Shown here: positions 8,620 to 18,056 of the stretch, one piece after another
Layout: every line of letters begins with the position of its first letter
Position numbering within the stretch: position 1 is the stretch's first letter
From: Pseudomaricurvus sp033283335
GTDB taxonomy: Bacteria > Pseudomonadota > Gammaproteobacteria > Pseudomonadales > Cellvibrionaceae
NCBI GenBank assembly: GCA_033283335.1
Contig: JAWMQP010000007.1
Span: 124,001 to 188,000 of the forward strand
Direction: 5' to 3'
Length of the DNA: 64,000 bases
The notes under the pieces: model-generated
The model's database searches: none
Told to the model about the DNA's origin: nothing
The model's input: the letters and a program-made list of their open reading frames with translations, nothing else
Made by a program: the position numbers and the translations under genes

Positions 8620-11421
8620 ATGTTTCAAGTACACGCCCTTTCCAAGGCGGTTAAGCTGGCTGTTGTGAGTGTCGGAACTGCCGCCATCATTCCTTTCACT
8701 GCCTTGGCACAAAACAGTGAACCCGCGGCGATCGAAGAAGTCGTGGTTACAGGCTCCCGTATTTCTCGCAACCCGCTGGATTACGTTGGCCCCATGAACA
8801 TCGTGGACAGTGAAGTCATTTCAAAGTCCAACGCCATCACCATTCAGGAAGTACTGCAGGAAATCCCTGCTGTCACTATGAATGCCACCAATGAAAATGA
8901 TTCCAACGGTGGCCAGGGTGTTCGCTCCGTCGAATTGCGCAACCTGGGCGAAGAACGGACTTTAATGTTGGTCAATGGCCGCCGCTATGTCTCCACCGTG
9001 TTGGGCTCTGGCCTGGTCGGCGACATGAACAACATCCCGATCAATATGATTGAACGGGTTGAAGTACTGGGTGATGGATCGTCTGCCGTCTACGGTTCGG
9101 ATGCGGTCGGCGGTGTTGTAAACATCATTTTGAAAAATGATTTTGAAGGTATCGAGCTCAGTGCGGGCGGTGGTATTTCCAGTGAAGGTGACGGCAATCG
9201 CTATGACCTGTCGATGGTCATGGGAACCAATCACGATCGCGGCAACATCACCTTTGGCGTTTCCTACGTGGAAGAGGATGAAGTTCTGTTTGAGGATCGC
9301 GACTGGGCTGTCGATCCGGTGCTGGTGGACTTTGGCAGCGGTCAGGTGCGAGGCAGTGGGATCCCCCCCTGGGGAGCCTATTCCAGTAACAGCAGTTACA
9401 TTGCGTTCCGTCCCGATCCAAGCACAGGCCTGGATTACACAGATTGCACCGGCCCCAACGCCAACGTAATCGATGGCTACGAGCCCTGCCGCTTCAACTA
9501 CAATACCGGCAACGATGTATCCCTGCTGAGCCCAAATCAAAAAACCTCCATTTTCCTCCGGGGAAATTTTGAGCTCAGCGACTCGGTCAATGTGTTTTCA
9601 GAAATAGGTTTCACCGACCGCGAGGGCTCACTGTCGTTCCCGGGGTTGCCAGTTTCCGGCGCCCACGGCCAGTATACGGATATGATTCCGGTGCCCTTCA
9701 GCAACCCCCATATTCCAACCGATGCCCTGGCGTTGATTCAAAGTGAAGTCCTGGCCGACGACCCCAGCGCCACAGGCTTCAATATGTTCTGGCGCGCTCA
9801 GGATGCCGGCACCCGACAGTTTGAATACCAGGGCGAAACCCTCAGTACCTTAATCGGTGTTGAAGTTGACTTTGACAACGGTTTCGCCTGGGACGCCTAT
9901 TTTAACTGGGGCCGTTCCGAAACCTTCGAAGAAACCTTTAACCAAGTTCAAGTCGGTAATTTACGCATTGCCGTTGACCCGGACGCCTGCGCGGCTGACG
10001 CTGGATGCTCAGCGGCGCAACGCAATCCCGGTGACGCCATCGATATCTTTGGCCGTCACGATGTCACCGATGCCTTTGCCAATTTTATTTTATTTGACGA
10101 TACCGAGTTGAATGAATACGAGATGATGCAGATTGCCACCAACCTTACCGGTGATCTGTTCGAACTGCCTGCCGGCACGGTGGGCTTTGCCGTGGGTGCA
10201 GAATATCGCGAGGAAGAAGGCGGCAGCCGCAAATCCGCAATCACTCAATCCGGTGAAAGCGGAGGTAACTTTGCCCAATCCACCTCCGGCGATTACGATG
10301 TCACGGAAGTCTATGCTGAATTCAATTTTCCGCTGCTGGAAAATGTTTTCCTGGCCAGCTCACTGTCAGTGGATGCGGCGTTTCGTTATTCCGATTACAG
10401 CACCATTGGTGATGATTCCACCTATAAGCTGGGTGTCAGCTGGGCACCGATTGAAGACTTGCGTTTTCGAGTTGTGAAATCCACCGCTTTCCGCGCCCCC
10501 AATATCATGGAGCTCTATGGCGGCGTCGCTGACAGCTTTATTGGTGTGGACGACCCCTGCGAGGGGTTTGACGGCAACACGTCTACGTTGATTGGTGCCA
10601 ATTGCCAAGCGGCCGGAGTGCCCATCGGCTATGTACAAACCGCAGGCCAAATCAAAGTTTCAGAGGGCGGCAATCCGGATTTGGAGGCGGAAACCGCCGA
10701 CAACTTTACCGCGGGCGTAGTCTGGACCCCTGGCTTTCTTGAAGACTTTTCCCTGACTTTGGATTACTACGAAATTGAAGTCGAGGATGCCATTGATTCC
10801 CGCGACCCGCAGGATGTCATGGATGGCTGTTATTTTTCAGCGGGCTTGTCCTCTGCCGATTGCTTACGGATAGGTCGCAATGCCCAGGGCCAGGTCATTC
10901 GCCTGGATGTCCTGCAGGAAAACCTGGCCAAACTGGAAAGCAGTGGCGTTGATTTGACCGCAAACTACAGTTTTGGCACCGACTTCGGTCAATTCCGTAT
11001 CAATTGGCTCGCCAACTACCTGATCGAATACCGGGAAACCAATCCGGATGGATCTTCAGAAAACTATACTGACCGGATTGCGTTTGAAACCAGCGACTGG
11101 GCGGGCTACCCGCGTATTCGTTCCAATTTGTCGTTTACTTTCTCACAAGATATCTGGGACGTTACACTCACCCATCGCTACATTCATGATGCCGATGCCG
11201 ACCCGTTCTCACCGGCGGATGATGTGGTCGACAGTGTGGACGCTGTAAACTATTTCGATGTCGTGGGCTCAGTCAATATTGGCAGCTTTACCATCGTCGG
11301 GGGTGTGGATAATCTTACCGATAAGGAACCGGAGTACATCCCGGCCATTTCCACCAACACCTCGACCGTGTACGACTGGATGGGACGCTTCTACTACGCC
11401 AAAGTGTCTTACACATTTTGA
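8620..11421 (+). CDS. TonB-dependent receptor (933 aa)
   Basis: The ATG at 8620 has a GAGGAAG ribosome-binding site at the same spacing as its paralogue at 4417 and starts a clean signal peptide ending FTALAQ. An upstream GTG at 8557 would put a charged, Cys-containing extension in front of it and is rejected. The TonB box is IEEVVVTGSRI. The plug domain includes ERVEVLGDGSSAVYGSDAVG, and the barrel has FRAPNIMELYG, NPDLEAETADNFTAG and a C-terminal YTF. An extra Cys pair (DPDACAADAGCSAAQ) lies in an extracellular loop; the paralogue has a comparable loop (DPIACAANAQCAAAG). Terminator follows at 11462. Substrate unknown. Confidence 0.93.
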   Translation: MFQVHALSKAVKLAVVSVGTAAIIPFTALAQNSEPAAIEEVVVTGSRISRNPLDYVGPMNIVDSEVISKSNAITIQEVLQEIPAVTMNATNENDSNGGQGVRSVELRNLGEERTLMLVNGRRYVSTVLGSGLVGDMNNIPINMIERVEVLGDGSSAVYGSDAVGGVVNIILKNDFEGIELSAGGGISSEGDGNRYDLSMVMGTNHDRGNITFGVSYVEEDEVLFEDRDWAVDPVLVDFGSGQVRGSGIPPWGAYSSNSSYIAFRPDPSTGLDYTDCTGPNANVIDGYEPCRFNYNTGNDVSLLSPNQKTSIFLRGNFELSDSVNVFSEIGFTDREGSLSFPGLPVSGAHGQYTDMIPVPFSNPHIPTDALALIQSEVLADDPSATGFNMFWRAQDAGTRQFEYQGETLSTLIGVEVDFDNGFAWDAYFNWGRSETFEETFNQVQVGNLRIAVDPDACAADAGCSAAQRNPGDAIDIFGRHDVTDAFANFILFDDTELNEYEMMQIATNLTGDLFELPAGTVGFAVGAEYREEEGGSRKSAITQSGESGGNFAQSTSGDYDVTEVYAEFNFPLLENVFLASSLSVDAAFRYSDYSTIGDDSTYKLGVSWAPIEDLRFRVVKSTAFRAPNIMELYGGVADSFIGVDDPCEGFDGNTSTLIGANCQAAGVPIGYVQTAGQIKVSEGGNPDLEAETADNFTAGVVWTPGFLEDFSLTLDYYEIEVEDAIDSRDPQDVMDGCYFSAGLSSADCLRIGRNAQGQVIRLDVLQENLAKLESSGVDLTANYSFGTDFGQFRINWLANYLIEYRETNPDGSSENYTDRIAFETSDWAGYPRIRSNLSFTFSQDIWDVTLTHRYIHDADADPFSPADDVVDSVDAVNYFDVVGSVNIGSFTIVGGVDNLTDKEPEYIPAISTNTSTVYDWMGRFYYAKVSYTF

Positions 11422-11461
11422 GTTGCAGCTAAGGCGCAGTAACATAAGCCACCGCCAAGCA

Positions 11462-11491
11462 AGAGGTCCACTGACGTGGGCCTCTTTTTTT
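11462..11491 (+). terminator. Rho-independent terminator after the receptor at 8620-11421
   Basis: A 10-bp stem AGAGGTCCAC (11462-11471) / GTGGGCCTCT (11476-11485), with one G-T pair and loop TGAC, is followed by a run of T. The next gene (MarC copy 2) starts 20 bp beyond it, so marC transcription relies on readthrough or on its own promoter. Confidence 0.85.
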
Positions 11492-11511
11492 GAAGCCATT
11501 CATACGATTTT

Positions 11512-12096
11512 ATGGACACTCTGACCGCATTTTTAACCCTGTTATTTGTCATGGACCCACTGGGCAATATCCCGGTGTTTATTTCGGCGCTTAAAGATGT
11601 TCCGGATGAGCGCAAACAGAAAGTGATTGTCCGTGAACTATTGATTGCCCTGGCCGTGCTGGTGGTGTTTTTATTTTCCGGCAGCTACATACTGAAGGCC
11701 CTGGGGTTGAGTGAAGAGGCCATTCAGATTGCCGGCGCCATTGTCCTGTTCCTGATTGCCATCAAAATGATCTTCCCCTCGCCAGGCGGCATATTGGGAG
11801 AGCAACCTCACGGCGAGCCGTTTATCGTACCGCTGGCCATTCCCTGTGTGGCCGGTCCTTCCACCATGGCCATTCTGATGCTGCTGGCCAACAGTTCCGG
11901 CGAGCGCCTGCTCGACTGGGTGCTGGCGCTGTTCTCGGCCTGGGCTTGCTCCAGTGTCATCCTGCTGGCCTCAACCCCCCTGTCACGCCTCTTGGGCGTA
12001 AGAGGGTTGGTGGCTACCGAGCGTTTGATGGGCATGGTGCTGGTGATGATTGCTGTGCAAATGTCACTCAACGGCCTCTACCAGGCCTTGCATTGA
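11512..12096 (+). CDS. MarC family membrane protein, copy 2
   Basis: This 194-residue paralogue of the protein at 7725-8309 shares FVMDPLGNIPVFISALKD and VPLAIPCVAGPSTMAILMLL exactly. Most of the roughly 26 differences are conservative (L/V/I) or fall in the short hydrophilic segment around residues 90-100 (PTKGGILGEHHSGE versus PSPGGILGEQPHGE). Six membrane segments are expected in the inner membrane. It lies 20 bp downstream of the receptor terminator and stops 3 bp before the end of the convergent regulator gene. Role by family: possibly amino-acid or small-solute efflux; nothing more specific can be claimed. Confidence 0.9.
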   Translation: MDTLTAFLTLLFVMDPLGNIPVFISALKDVPDERKQKVIVRELLIALAVLVVFLFSGSYILKALGLSEEAIQIAGAIVLFLIAIKMIFPSPGGILGEQPHGEPFIVPLAIPCVAGPSTMAILMLLANSSGERLLDWVLALFSAWACSSVILLASTPLSRLLGVRGLVATERLMGMVLVMIAVQMSLNGLYQALH

Positions 12097-12099
12097 AGT

Positions 12100-14634
12100 T
12101 CAGATGCCGAATTTGGCCAGCTGTTTTTGGCGACTGCGCTCCTGAGCCTTGGCATAGGCTTTGAGAGTCTCTTGAAAGACTGCGTGCACCTCAGGGTCCT
12201 CCAGGTGGCGCTGCAGGAGTGGGTCAACCAGCGCCACCCCCATAGGTTGAACGTGATTGCGCTGCATGCGTTGCAGCGCCTGCCGTAGCGACGAGCGGTC
12301 TGCGGACAAGACATAAAACGCCAGTTCCGACACCTGCAGGGGTAAGTGGCCCCAGCCTTTGGCACGCATGTCTTGAATATCCTGTTCGATTTCATGCAGC
12401 AACTGCTGTCGCTCCTGGGTCTTACCCAGCAGGCCGGCTACATCCGCGCGATAGAGCAACAGAGACAGTTCAATATCCGGCTCCAACCAACAGCCGCCAC
12501 CGTTCTCCTGGGAGCGGAGGAACAAGGCTTCGGCCGCGTGATAATCCTGTTGCGCGTATGCCCCGAGTCCTCGCCAATAATCCGCCCGGGCGACGTTTGC
12601 CACTTCGAAACTCTCACACAGCGCCTGCTTGGCCAGCATGGTCTCAGGATCAATGGTTTCCACGACGGCAGCAATATCGGCGATGCGATCATACTGTCGT
12701 TCGACCAGGGCCAGGGCCATATCCAAAAGCGCCGCCTGCCAGGCATCGAGAGCGGACCTTTGTTGCTGTAACAGGGCCCGGGCACGATCCGCCTCCCCCA
12801 GGCGTATCAAGGCATTGATGACCTCAAAATACGTGAGCTTTTTGTGTTCGTCGCTGAAATTGTGGCGCTGGATAAAATCCAGTGCCTCATCATATCGACC
12901 AGATCCCACCAGGGCGTGTAAATGTTGCTTCAGCAGGCCCTCGCTCTTCGACTGCTCAAAAAACTGGTCCCCCAACCTCAGGGCTTCATCGTAACGCCCC
13001 TGTTGCTGCAGGGCAGCGAGATAATTGAACTGAATGGATGGGTGCAGCGGATCGTTGCTCAGGGCTTGACGGTATTGATCATAAGCCTGACTCAACTCCC
13101 CCTGGTACAGCAGCACATTACCCAGCCACATACGCGCCATGGAATAGGCCGGTTTTAACTGTACGGCACGCTCATACGCCCGCCGTGACGCCACCAGGTC
13201 ATTTTGCATCTCCAGGATAATGCCTTCGGAAGCGTGGGCTTCCGCCAGGCGGGCATCCAGTTCCAGGGCCCTGGCCACCGCTGGCACAGCGGCGGCCAGG
13301 GCCTCCTCCAATGGCAGTTCATCGTAGACCGTGGCAAAGGTATAGGCATCCGCCAGACCGGAATAGGCCGGGGCGTAATCCGGCTGCAACTCAATGGCCT
13401 CACGAAATTCCCGCCGTGCCGCTTTGAGTGAACGGGGGGTACGCTGATGCCAGTAATGCCGACCGAGCAGGTATTTTTCGTACGCCTTGGGGCTCACCTG
13501 ATTGCGGGGCTCGGGCGATAACTGCAACTCCAGGCGACTGGCGACTTCCTCGGCAATCTCCTCCTGGATTTCAAACACATCGGCCATGCTGCGATCAAAG
13601 CTACCAGCCCACAGTGGGTGTCCCGCTCGAGCGTCGGTCAACTGCACCGTAGCCCGCAAGCGTGAGCCCTGCACCCGCACAGTTCCCTCCACCAGGACAT
13701 CAGCATCCAGTTGCTTACCAATTTCACGGACATCCAGCGCCTGGTTTTTGAATACCTGAGACGAAGTGCGCGCCACAACTTTGAGGCTGGGGACGGTAAT
13801 CAGTGCGTTGCGAATGTCTTCCGCCAGGCCGTCGACAAAGTAATCCTGCTGGTTATCGCCACTGAGATTGGCAAACGGCAACACCGCGATGGTATTCACA
13901 GAAGCAGGATCGAATTGGGGTTTAAGCCGAATATCGAGACGATCCAACACGTCGCTTAATAATTCCGGCTCACCCTCTCCGTCGCTAACCCGAATTTCGG
14001 CATTGTTCTCGACCACAATGGCGGTAATCACCCCCACTGCCAGCAGACCACAAAACACCAGAATGCCATAGATCAACACACGCCCCAGAGTTTGCACCAA
14101 CGTCTGCAACAGTTGCAGAAATTGACGCAGCAGTTGTGCTGGCCAGGGCAGTGGGTTGTCAACTGAATCCGCACAGGGTTGGTGGTTCAAGCCCGTTGAT
14201 GGCCGTTGCTGGTTGTCTGCGGTAGCGGTCTGGCCAGCTGCGGCTTGGGTATCAGCGGCAGGGTCAATGGGAGATGACGTGGCCGCCGAGAGGGGCACGG
14301 CGGGCATAATCAGACAATAGCCGCGCTTGGGCAACGTGCGGATGTAGCGTTTTTCCTTGGCGGTATCGCCCAGCAGACTGCGCAACTCGGAGATCGCCCG
14401 GGTCAGCGCCTCTTCACTGACCACCACCCCTTGCCATACCTGACTGAGCAATTGGTCACGGCTGACCGTCTCCCCGTCGGCGGCGACCAGACACAGCAGC
14501 ACATCCATGAGTTTGGGCTCGACGTGCAGGCGCTGACCGGGCTTGGACACACACCCCGCCAGCGGTTCTACCGTCCATTCGCCCAGCAAAAATCCTTTTT
14601 TCATTACCGATTGTTCCTGCTCTGCCGCCTGCAT
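12100..14634 (-). CDS. Membrane-bound winged-helix regulator with TolB-like and TPR domains (CadC/ToxR-type layout)
   Basis: The ATG at 14634 has a GGAG site 6 nt upstream; a GTG at 14664 and an ATG at 14604 are alternatives. From 14634 the product has 844 residues. It begins with an OmpR/CadC-type winged helix (about 15-110; VSRDQLLSQVWQGVVVSEEA and IRTLPKRGYCL), then a Pro/Ala/Thr-rich linker, one transmembrane helix (about 185-208), a TolB-like nucleotide/adenylate-cyclase-associated segment (IAVLPFANLSGDNQQDYFVD at about 249-268) and multiple TPR repeats to the end. Such proteins bind DNA from the membrane and sense periplasmic cues. The divergent gene at 14899 is an obvious candidate target, with a dyad between them at 14719-14734. 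Confidence 0.88.
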   Translation of the reverse strand: MQAAEQEQSVMKKGFLLGEWTVEPLAGCVSKPGQRLHVEPKLMDVLLCLVAADGETVSRDQLLSQVWQGVVVSEEALTRAISELRSLLGDTAKEKRYIRTLPKRGYCLIMPAVPLSAATSSPIDPAADTQAAAGQTATADNQQRPSTGLNHQPCADSVDNPLPWPAQLLRQFLQLLQTLVQTLGRVLIYGILVFCGLLAVGVITAIVVENNAEIRVSDGEGEPELLSDVLDRLDIRLKPQFDPASVNTIAVLPFANLSGDNQQDYFVDGLAEDIRNALITVPSLKVVARTSSQVFKNQALDVREIGKQLDADVLVEGTVRVQGSRLRATVQLTDARAGHPLWAGSFDRSMADVFEIQEEIAEEVASRLELQLSPEPRNQVSPKAYEKYLLGRHYWHQRTPRSLKAARREFREAIELQPDYAPAYSGLADAYTFATVYDELPLEEALAAAVPAVARALELDARLAEAHASEGIILEMQNDLVASRRAYERAVQLKPAYSMARMWLGNVLLYQGELSQAYDQYRQALSNDPLHPSIQFNYLAALQQQGRYDEALRLGDQFFEQSKSEGLLKQHLHALVGSGRYDEALDFIQRHNFSDEHKKLTYFEVINALIRLGEADRARALLQQQRSALDAWQAALLDMALALVERQYDRIADIAAVVETIDPETMLAKQALCESFEVANVARADYWRGLGAYAQQDYHAAEALFLRSQENGGGCWLEPDIELSLLLYRADVAGLLGKTQERQQLLHEIEQDIQDMRAKGWGHLPLQVSELAFYVLSADRSSLRQALQRMQRNHVQPMGVALVDPLLQRHLEDPEVHAVFQETLKAYAKAQERSRQKQLAKFGI

Positions 14635-14718
14635 GATGATCTCCGCCGTAGCATTACGCGTCACATACGCAACCGTTCACCCGTGGATCAAAAAAACAGT
14701 AACTCTCTGAAAAAACTA

Positions 14719-14734
14719 GGATATTTGTATATCC
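14719..14734. promoter_or_regulatory. Dyad GGATAT-N4-ATATCC in a divergent promoter region
   Basis: A perfect 6-bp inverted repeat with a TTGT spacer lies between the winged-helix regulator (minus) and the DUF4329-like gene (plus). Immediately to the right is a direct repeat of CCGAAGCTTTT (about 14734-14755). Winged-helix regulators of this type often bind AT-rich repeats, so this is a candidate operator. Assignment is inference from position and symmetry only. Confidence 0.4.
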
Positions 14735-14898
14735 CGAAGCTTTTCCGAAGCTTTTTTAAGCAAATTTAACAATAGCATCACTATACCACCGAGTTTCCTC
14801 AGGCGCGCTACCGGGAAATTTTCCACACTGGCCCCACATCCGTGCGACACCTCAGCCCCACGGCATGCACAACCATTCGGTCAGAAGGAATTATTGCC

Positions 14899-15615
14899 AT
14901 GTTTCCCACACACTGCACCACCCGTTACCCACACCTGTCCGGCCTGTTGCTTGGCAGCCTGTTAACCACTCTGCCCCTGGCAGCGACCCAGGCACAAACC
15001 ACCGACAACCGCTACTGTGATCAATTTGACAGTGTACAAGCGGCCATTGTGGCGGCCGGCAACTATTACAATCCGCTGTCGATTTCGGAGGATCGGCAAT
15101 ATATTGGCACCGTTTTGCAGCACACTACGGATAATCACTACATCTTCACCGCCGTTGCCGGTAAGCCGGGACAGGATAAAGTCAGCAGCGCGCTGACAAT
15201 TCCCGAGGGCTATCGTCTGGCAGCCTTCTGGCAGACCCGCGGTGATCAACACTGGGGACAACAGTATTTTTCCCGCGAACAGACCCATCTGGCACGCCAG
15301 TGGCAATTGCCCTATTACATGACCAATGCCAGCGGCTACCTCAAGGTGTACGCGCCCGACGATCCCCTGATGTCGAGTATTCAGGTGCGTCGTCGCGGCC
15401 TGGGTATGCTTGGTGGAGTGGCAGAAGGCCAGGAGATTCGGGTACAGGAACAGCCGCTGCAGGTCGCTACCCGTATGGATGAATGGCAGGCGCAATTGGC
15501 CGCCACCGCCGCCGGCCCGGACACCAGTGGCCAAACAGATTTGGAAAAAACCGCCGCCATAGGTCCAGCCTGCATGGAAGACACCCAGGGCCTGACGGCG
15601 GTCAAGGTGAAATAA
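14899..15615 (+). CDS. Exported DUF4329-like protein
   Basis: The ATG at 14899 follows an AAGGAA site and starts a signal peptide that ends at about ATQAQT (residue 33); a GTG at 14842 in frame is less likely. The mature part carries the DUF4329 pattern: NYYNPLSISEDRQYIGTVLQ, a YIFTAVAGKPGQ strand pair, a WQTRGDQHWGQQYFSREQT segment and LPYYMTNASGYLKVY. In related proteins the middle segment reads HTHG...YFSp.D, resembling a JAB-like metalloenzyme fold; here the first His is replaced (WQTRGD), so enzymatic activity is doubtful. The gene is divergent from the large membrane regulator. Function unknown. Confidence 0.7.
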   Translation: MFPTHCTTRYPHLSGLLLGSLLTTLPLAATQAQTTDNRYCDQFDSVQAAIVAAGNYYNPLSISEDRQYIGTVLQHTTDNHYIFTAVAGKPGQDKVSSALTIPEGYRLAAFWQTRGDQHWGQQYFSREQTHLARQWQLPYYMTNASGYLKVYAPDDPLMSSIQVRRRGLGMLGGVAEGQEIRVQEQPLQVATRMDEWQAQLAATAAGPDTSGQTDLEKTAAIGPACMEDTQGLTAVKVK

Positions 15616-15645
15616 ACCGCGCTTGAGCCTTAGTTAGCCCAGGAG

Positions 15646-16134
15646 TCAGTCCAGCCGCGTAGCCAGCAGAGTCGCCAGCTGCTGTAGGAAATCTTCATCC
15701 ACCTGGCTGAAATCGGCCAGCTGATCGGAATCAATGTCCAACACCCCGATCACCTGGCCCGCCTTCACTAAAGGCACCACAATTTCCGAACGGCTGGCCG
15801 AACTGCAGGCGATGTGGCCGGGGAACTGGTCCACATCCTCCACCCGGATCGTCCGCTGCTGCAACCAGGCACTGCCGCACACACCCTTGCCTTTGGCAAT
15901 GCGGGTGCAGGCCACCGGCCCTTGAAACGGCCCCAGCACCAGCTCGTCCCCCTCGACCAGATAAAACCCCACCCACCAGAAGTCGAATGCGGTTTTTAAG
16001 GCCGCGGCCACATTGGCGAGGTTGGCAACGGTCGAAGATTCACCCGCCGTGAGCGCATCGATTTGCGGCAGCAACTCTTCGTAGACCACCTGCCGGGGGC
16101 GCTCCCCGGCGGTCTGGATATCCAACTCACTCAT
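15646..16134 (-). CDS. msrC: Free methionine-(R)-sulfoxide reductase (GAF-type fRMsr)
   Basis: A single GAF domain of 162 residues. The enzyme reduces free L-methionine-(R)-sulfoxide in the cytoplasm, with thioredoxin as donor. The three family cysteines are visible at residues 76 (GPVACTRI), 86 (GVCGSAW) and 110 (GHIACSSASRSE); the spacing of 10 and 24 equals that of Escherichia coli Cys84/94/118. The start at 16134 (MSELD) overlaps the end of the upstream DUF885 gene by 8 bp (ATGAGTGA), implying translational coupling; a longer in-frame extension to 16191 runs inside that gene and has no support. Confidence 0.92.
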   Translation of the reverse strand: MSELDIQTAGERPRQVVYEELLPQIDALTAGESSTVANLANVAAALKTAFDFWWVGFYLVEGDELVLGPFQGPVACTRIAKGKGVCGSAWLQQRTIRVEDVDQFPGHIACSSASRSEIVVPLVKAGQVIGVLDIDSDQLADFSQVDEDFLQQLATLLATRLD

Positions 16135-17938
16135 TGGCAGCAATCCAGGCGTCAACTTGCTGCTCAAGAATGGCCAGCGGCAAACTGCCATTACTGAGTA
16201 CTACGCGGTGGTAGTCACGAATGTCGAACTTGTCGCCCAGTTTTTCCTCCGCCCGATCGCGCAACTCCAGCAGCTTGAGCCGTCCAATCATGTAAGACAG
16301 AGCCTGGCCCGGCAGGGCGATGTAGCGCTCCACCTCGGCAATAATGTCCGTTTCCGACAGCGCCGTGTTCTGCTTCATGTAGTCGATGGCCTGCTCGCGG
16401 CTCCAGCCCTTGGCGTGCATCCCGGTATCCACCACCAGGCGGCAGGCACGCCACATGGCCATGGTGAGGGCGCCAAATTTCTGATACGGATCGGTGTACA
16501 GGCCCAGAGCCTCGCCCAGGCTTTCGGTATAGAGCCCCCAGCCCTCGACATACGCGGTTTGGTAATCAAATTTACGGAATGCCGGCAAGCCTTCCAGCTC
16601 CTGCGCAATGGCGATCTGAAAGTGATGGCCGGGAGCCGCTTCGTGAATCGACAGGGCCTCGCGCAGATAGGTCGGCCGCGATGGCAGATCGTAAGTATTG
16701 ACGTAGAACACACCGGGTTTGCTGCCATCGGGGGCCGGTGAGTTGTATTCCGCCGCCGCCGCCGAGGCTGCCCGGAAAGCCTCCGTGGGCTTGATCACAT
16801 AGGGGGCTTTGGGTGCAATGTCGAACAGCTTCGGCAAACCGGCATCGACCTTTGCCCGTACATCCTCATAGGCCTGTAACAGCTCGGCCTCGGAGGCGTA
16901 CTGGAATTGAGGATCGGTGCGCAGGTGGTCAAAGAACGCCTGCAGGTCGCCTTCAAACCCCACCTGCTCCTTAATTGCGATCATGTCCTGGCGAATCAGC
17001 GCCACCTGCTGCAAGCCGATCTGGTGAATCTGGTCGGCGCTCAGATCGGTGGTGGTGTAGCTGCGCACCTTGAAATCGTACCAGGCCTTGCCATTGGGCT
17101 GCTGCCCCAGACCCACGCTGTCCCGTGTCGCCGGCAGGTAGGTGTTTTCCAAGAAGTCGTGCAGCCTGGCGTAAGCGGGAACAAACTCGGTCTCAATGGC
17201 GCTGGTGTAAGCGCGGGTCAAGCGCTGCTTATCGGCGGCACTGAAACTATCGGGGAAGTTGTTCAGCGGCTTGTAAAACAGACTGTCCTGTACGTTGTCA
17301 ACCACCTGCGCCTGCAATTGCGGCAAAGTGCGTTCAATCAGCACACGCGGCTGCACCACATGGTTGTCCATGCCCTGGCGCATGCGGGCAATGGCGTTGT
17401 CCACCCAGGTATCAAACTCACCCATGCGCTTGAGCCAGTTGTCGTAATCCTCGACCGTAGCAAACGGCTGGGTGGAATCGCCGGAGCCGAGAATGGCCAG
17501 AAAGTTGGGCAGGCTGAAAAACTGGCTGACGGGAACCAGGGTATCCAGCTGGGCAATGCCACTGGCAAAATATTCTTCATCCATGGCGCGCTGATACAGA
17601 AACACATCGTAGCTCAACTGATCGGCCGGACTGAGGCCGTCACGATCCAGCTGGTGCAGTTGCTTGAGAGTACTGTCTTCCAGCACCATTGAGCGATTGA
17701 GGTAGTCGTCGGTGAGACCATCGCCCAGGCGGTCGTTGTAGGTCATCACCCCTTCAAACATGGCGTCCATCGGATTGAGAGCGAAATTGGCCTGGCGATA
17801 ATCGGCAAAGACCTGATGCAATTGCTGGCTCTGAACACTGTCAACGGCGCTGTTGGCCTGATCAGTCTGACAACCGCTGAGCCAGAGCGAGGACAGTGCC
17901 AGTGCCGCAACACCAGCTTTACGAAGCGTGAATAGCAT
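16127..17938 (-). CDS. DUF885 family lipoprotein (putative metallopeptidase)
   Basis: This 603-residue protein has a lipoprotein signal (LSGC, Cys at residue 23), so it is probably anchored in the outer membrane facing the periplasm. DUF885 proteins are related to M32-like zinc peptidases. The HEAAPGHHFQIAIAQE motif gives an HExxxGHH zinc-binding signature, and a downstream YVEGWGLYTE supplies the likely third ligand (Glu). The next gene (msrC) overlaps its 3' end by 8 bp. A peptidase role, possibly on short peptides, fits the peptide-use genes elsewhere in the window; the substrate is unproven. Confidence 0.85.
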   Translation of the reverse strand: MLFTLRKAGVAALALSSLWLSGCQTDQANSAVDSVQSQQLHQVFADYRQANFALNPMDAMFEGVMTYNDRLGDGLTDDYLNRSMVLEDSTLKQLHQLDRDGLSPADQLSYDVFLYQRAMDEEYFASGIAQLDTLVPVSQFFSLPNFLAILGSGDSTQPFATVEDYDNWLKRMGEFDTWVDNAIARMRQGMDNHVVQPRVLIERTLPQLQAQVVDNVQDSLFYKPLNNFPDSFSAADKQRLTRAYTSAIETEFVPAYARLHDFLENTYLPATRDSVGLGQQPNGKAWYDFKVRSYTTTDLSADQIHQIGLQQVALIRQDMIAIKEQVGFEGDLQAFFDHLRTDPQFQYASEAELLQAYEDVRAKVDAGLPKLFDIAPKAPYVIKPTEAFRAASAAAAEYNSPAPDGSKPGVFYVNTYDLPSRPTYLREALSIHEAAPGHHFQIAIAQELEGLPAFRKFDYQTAYVEGWGLYTESLGEALGLYTDPYQKFGALTMAMWRACRLVVDTGMHAKGWSREQAIDYMKQNTALSETDIIAEVERYIALPGQALSYMIGRLKLLELRDRAEEKLGDKFDIRDYHRVVLSNGSLPLAILEQQVDAWIAANE

Positions 17939-18056
17939 ATTGAATTCCCTGTAGCTTGTTATCGTTAGTGGACGAAATACGTCGGTTTTTCCTCATTAAC
18001 TGTCGCAGTATTTTCTTCGTGGTTACTTTTTACAGATACTTATTACGAACACTTCT

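Noticed and set aside
14733..14757. AAGCTT-TTCCG-AAGCTT followed by T as a terminator
   Set aside because: There is no plus-strand gene upstream within 2.6 kb that would need it; the repeat is more simply part of the divergent control region.
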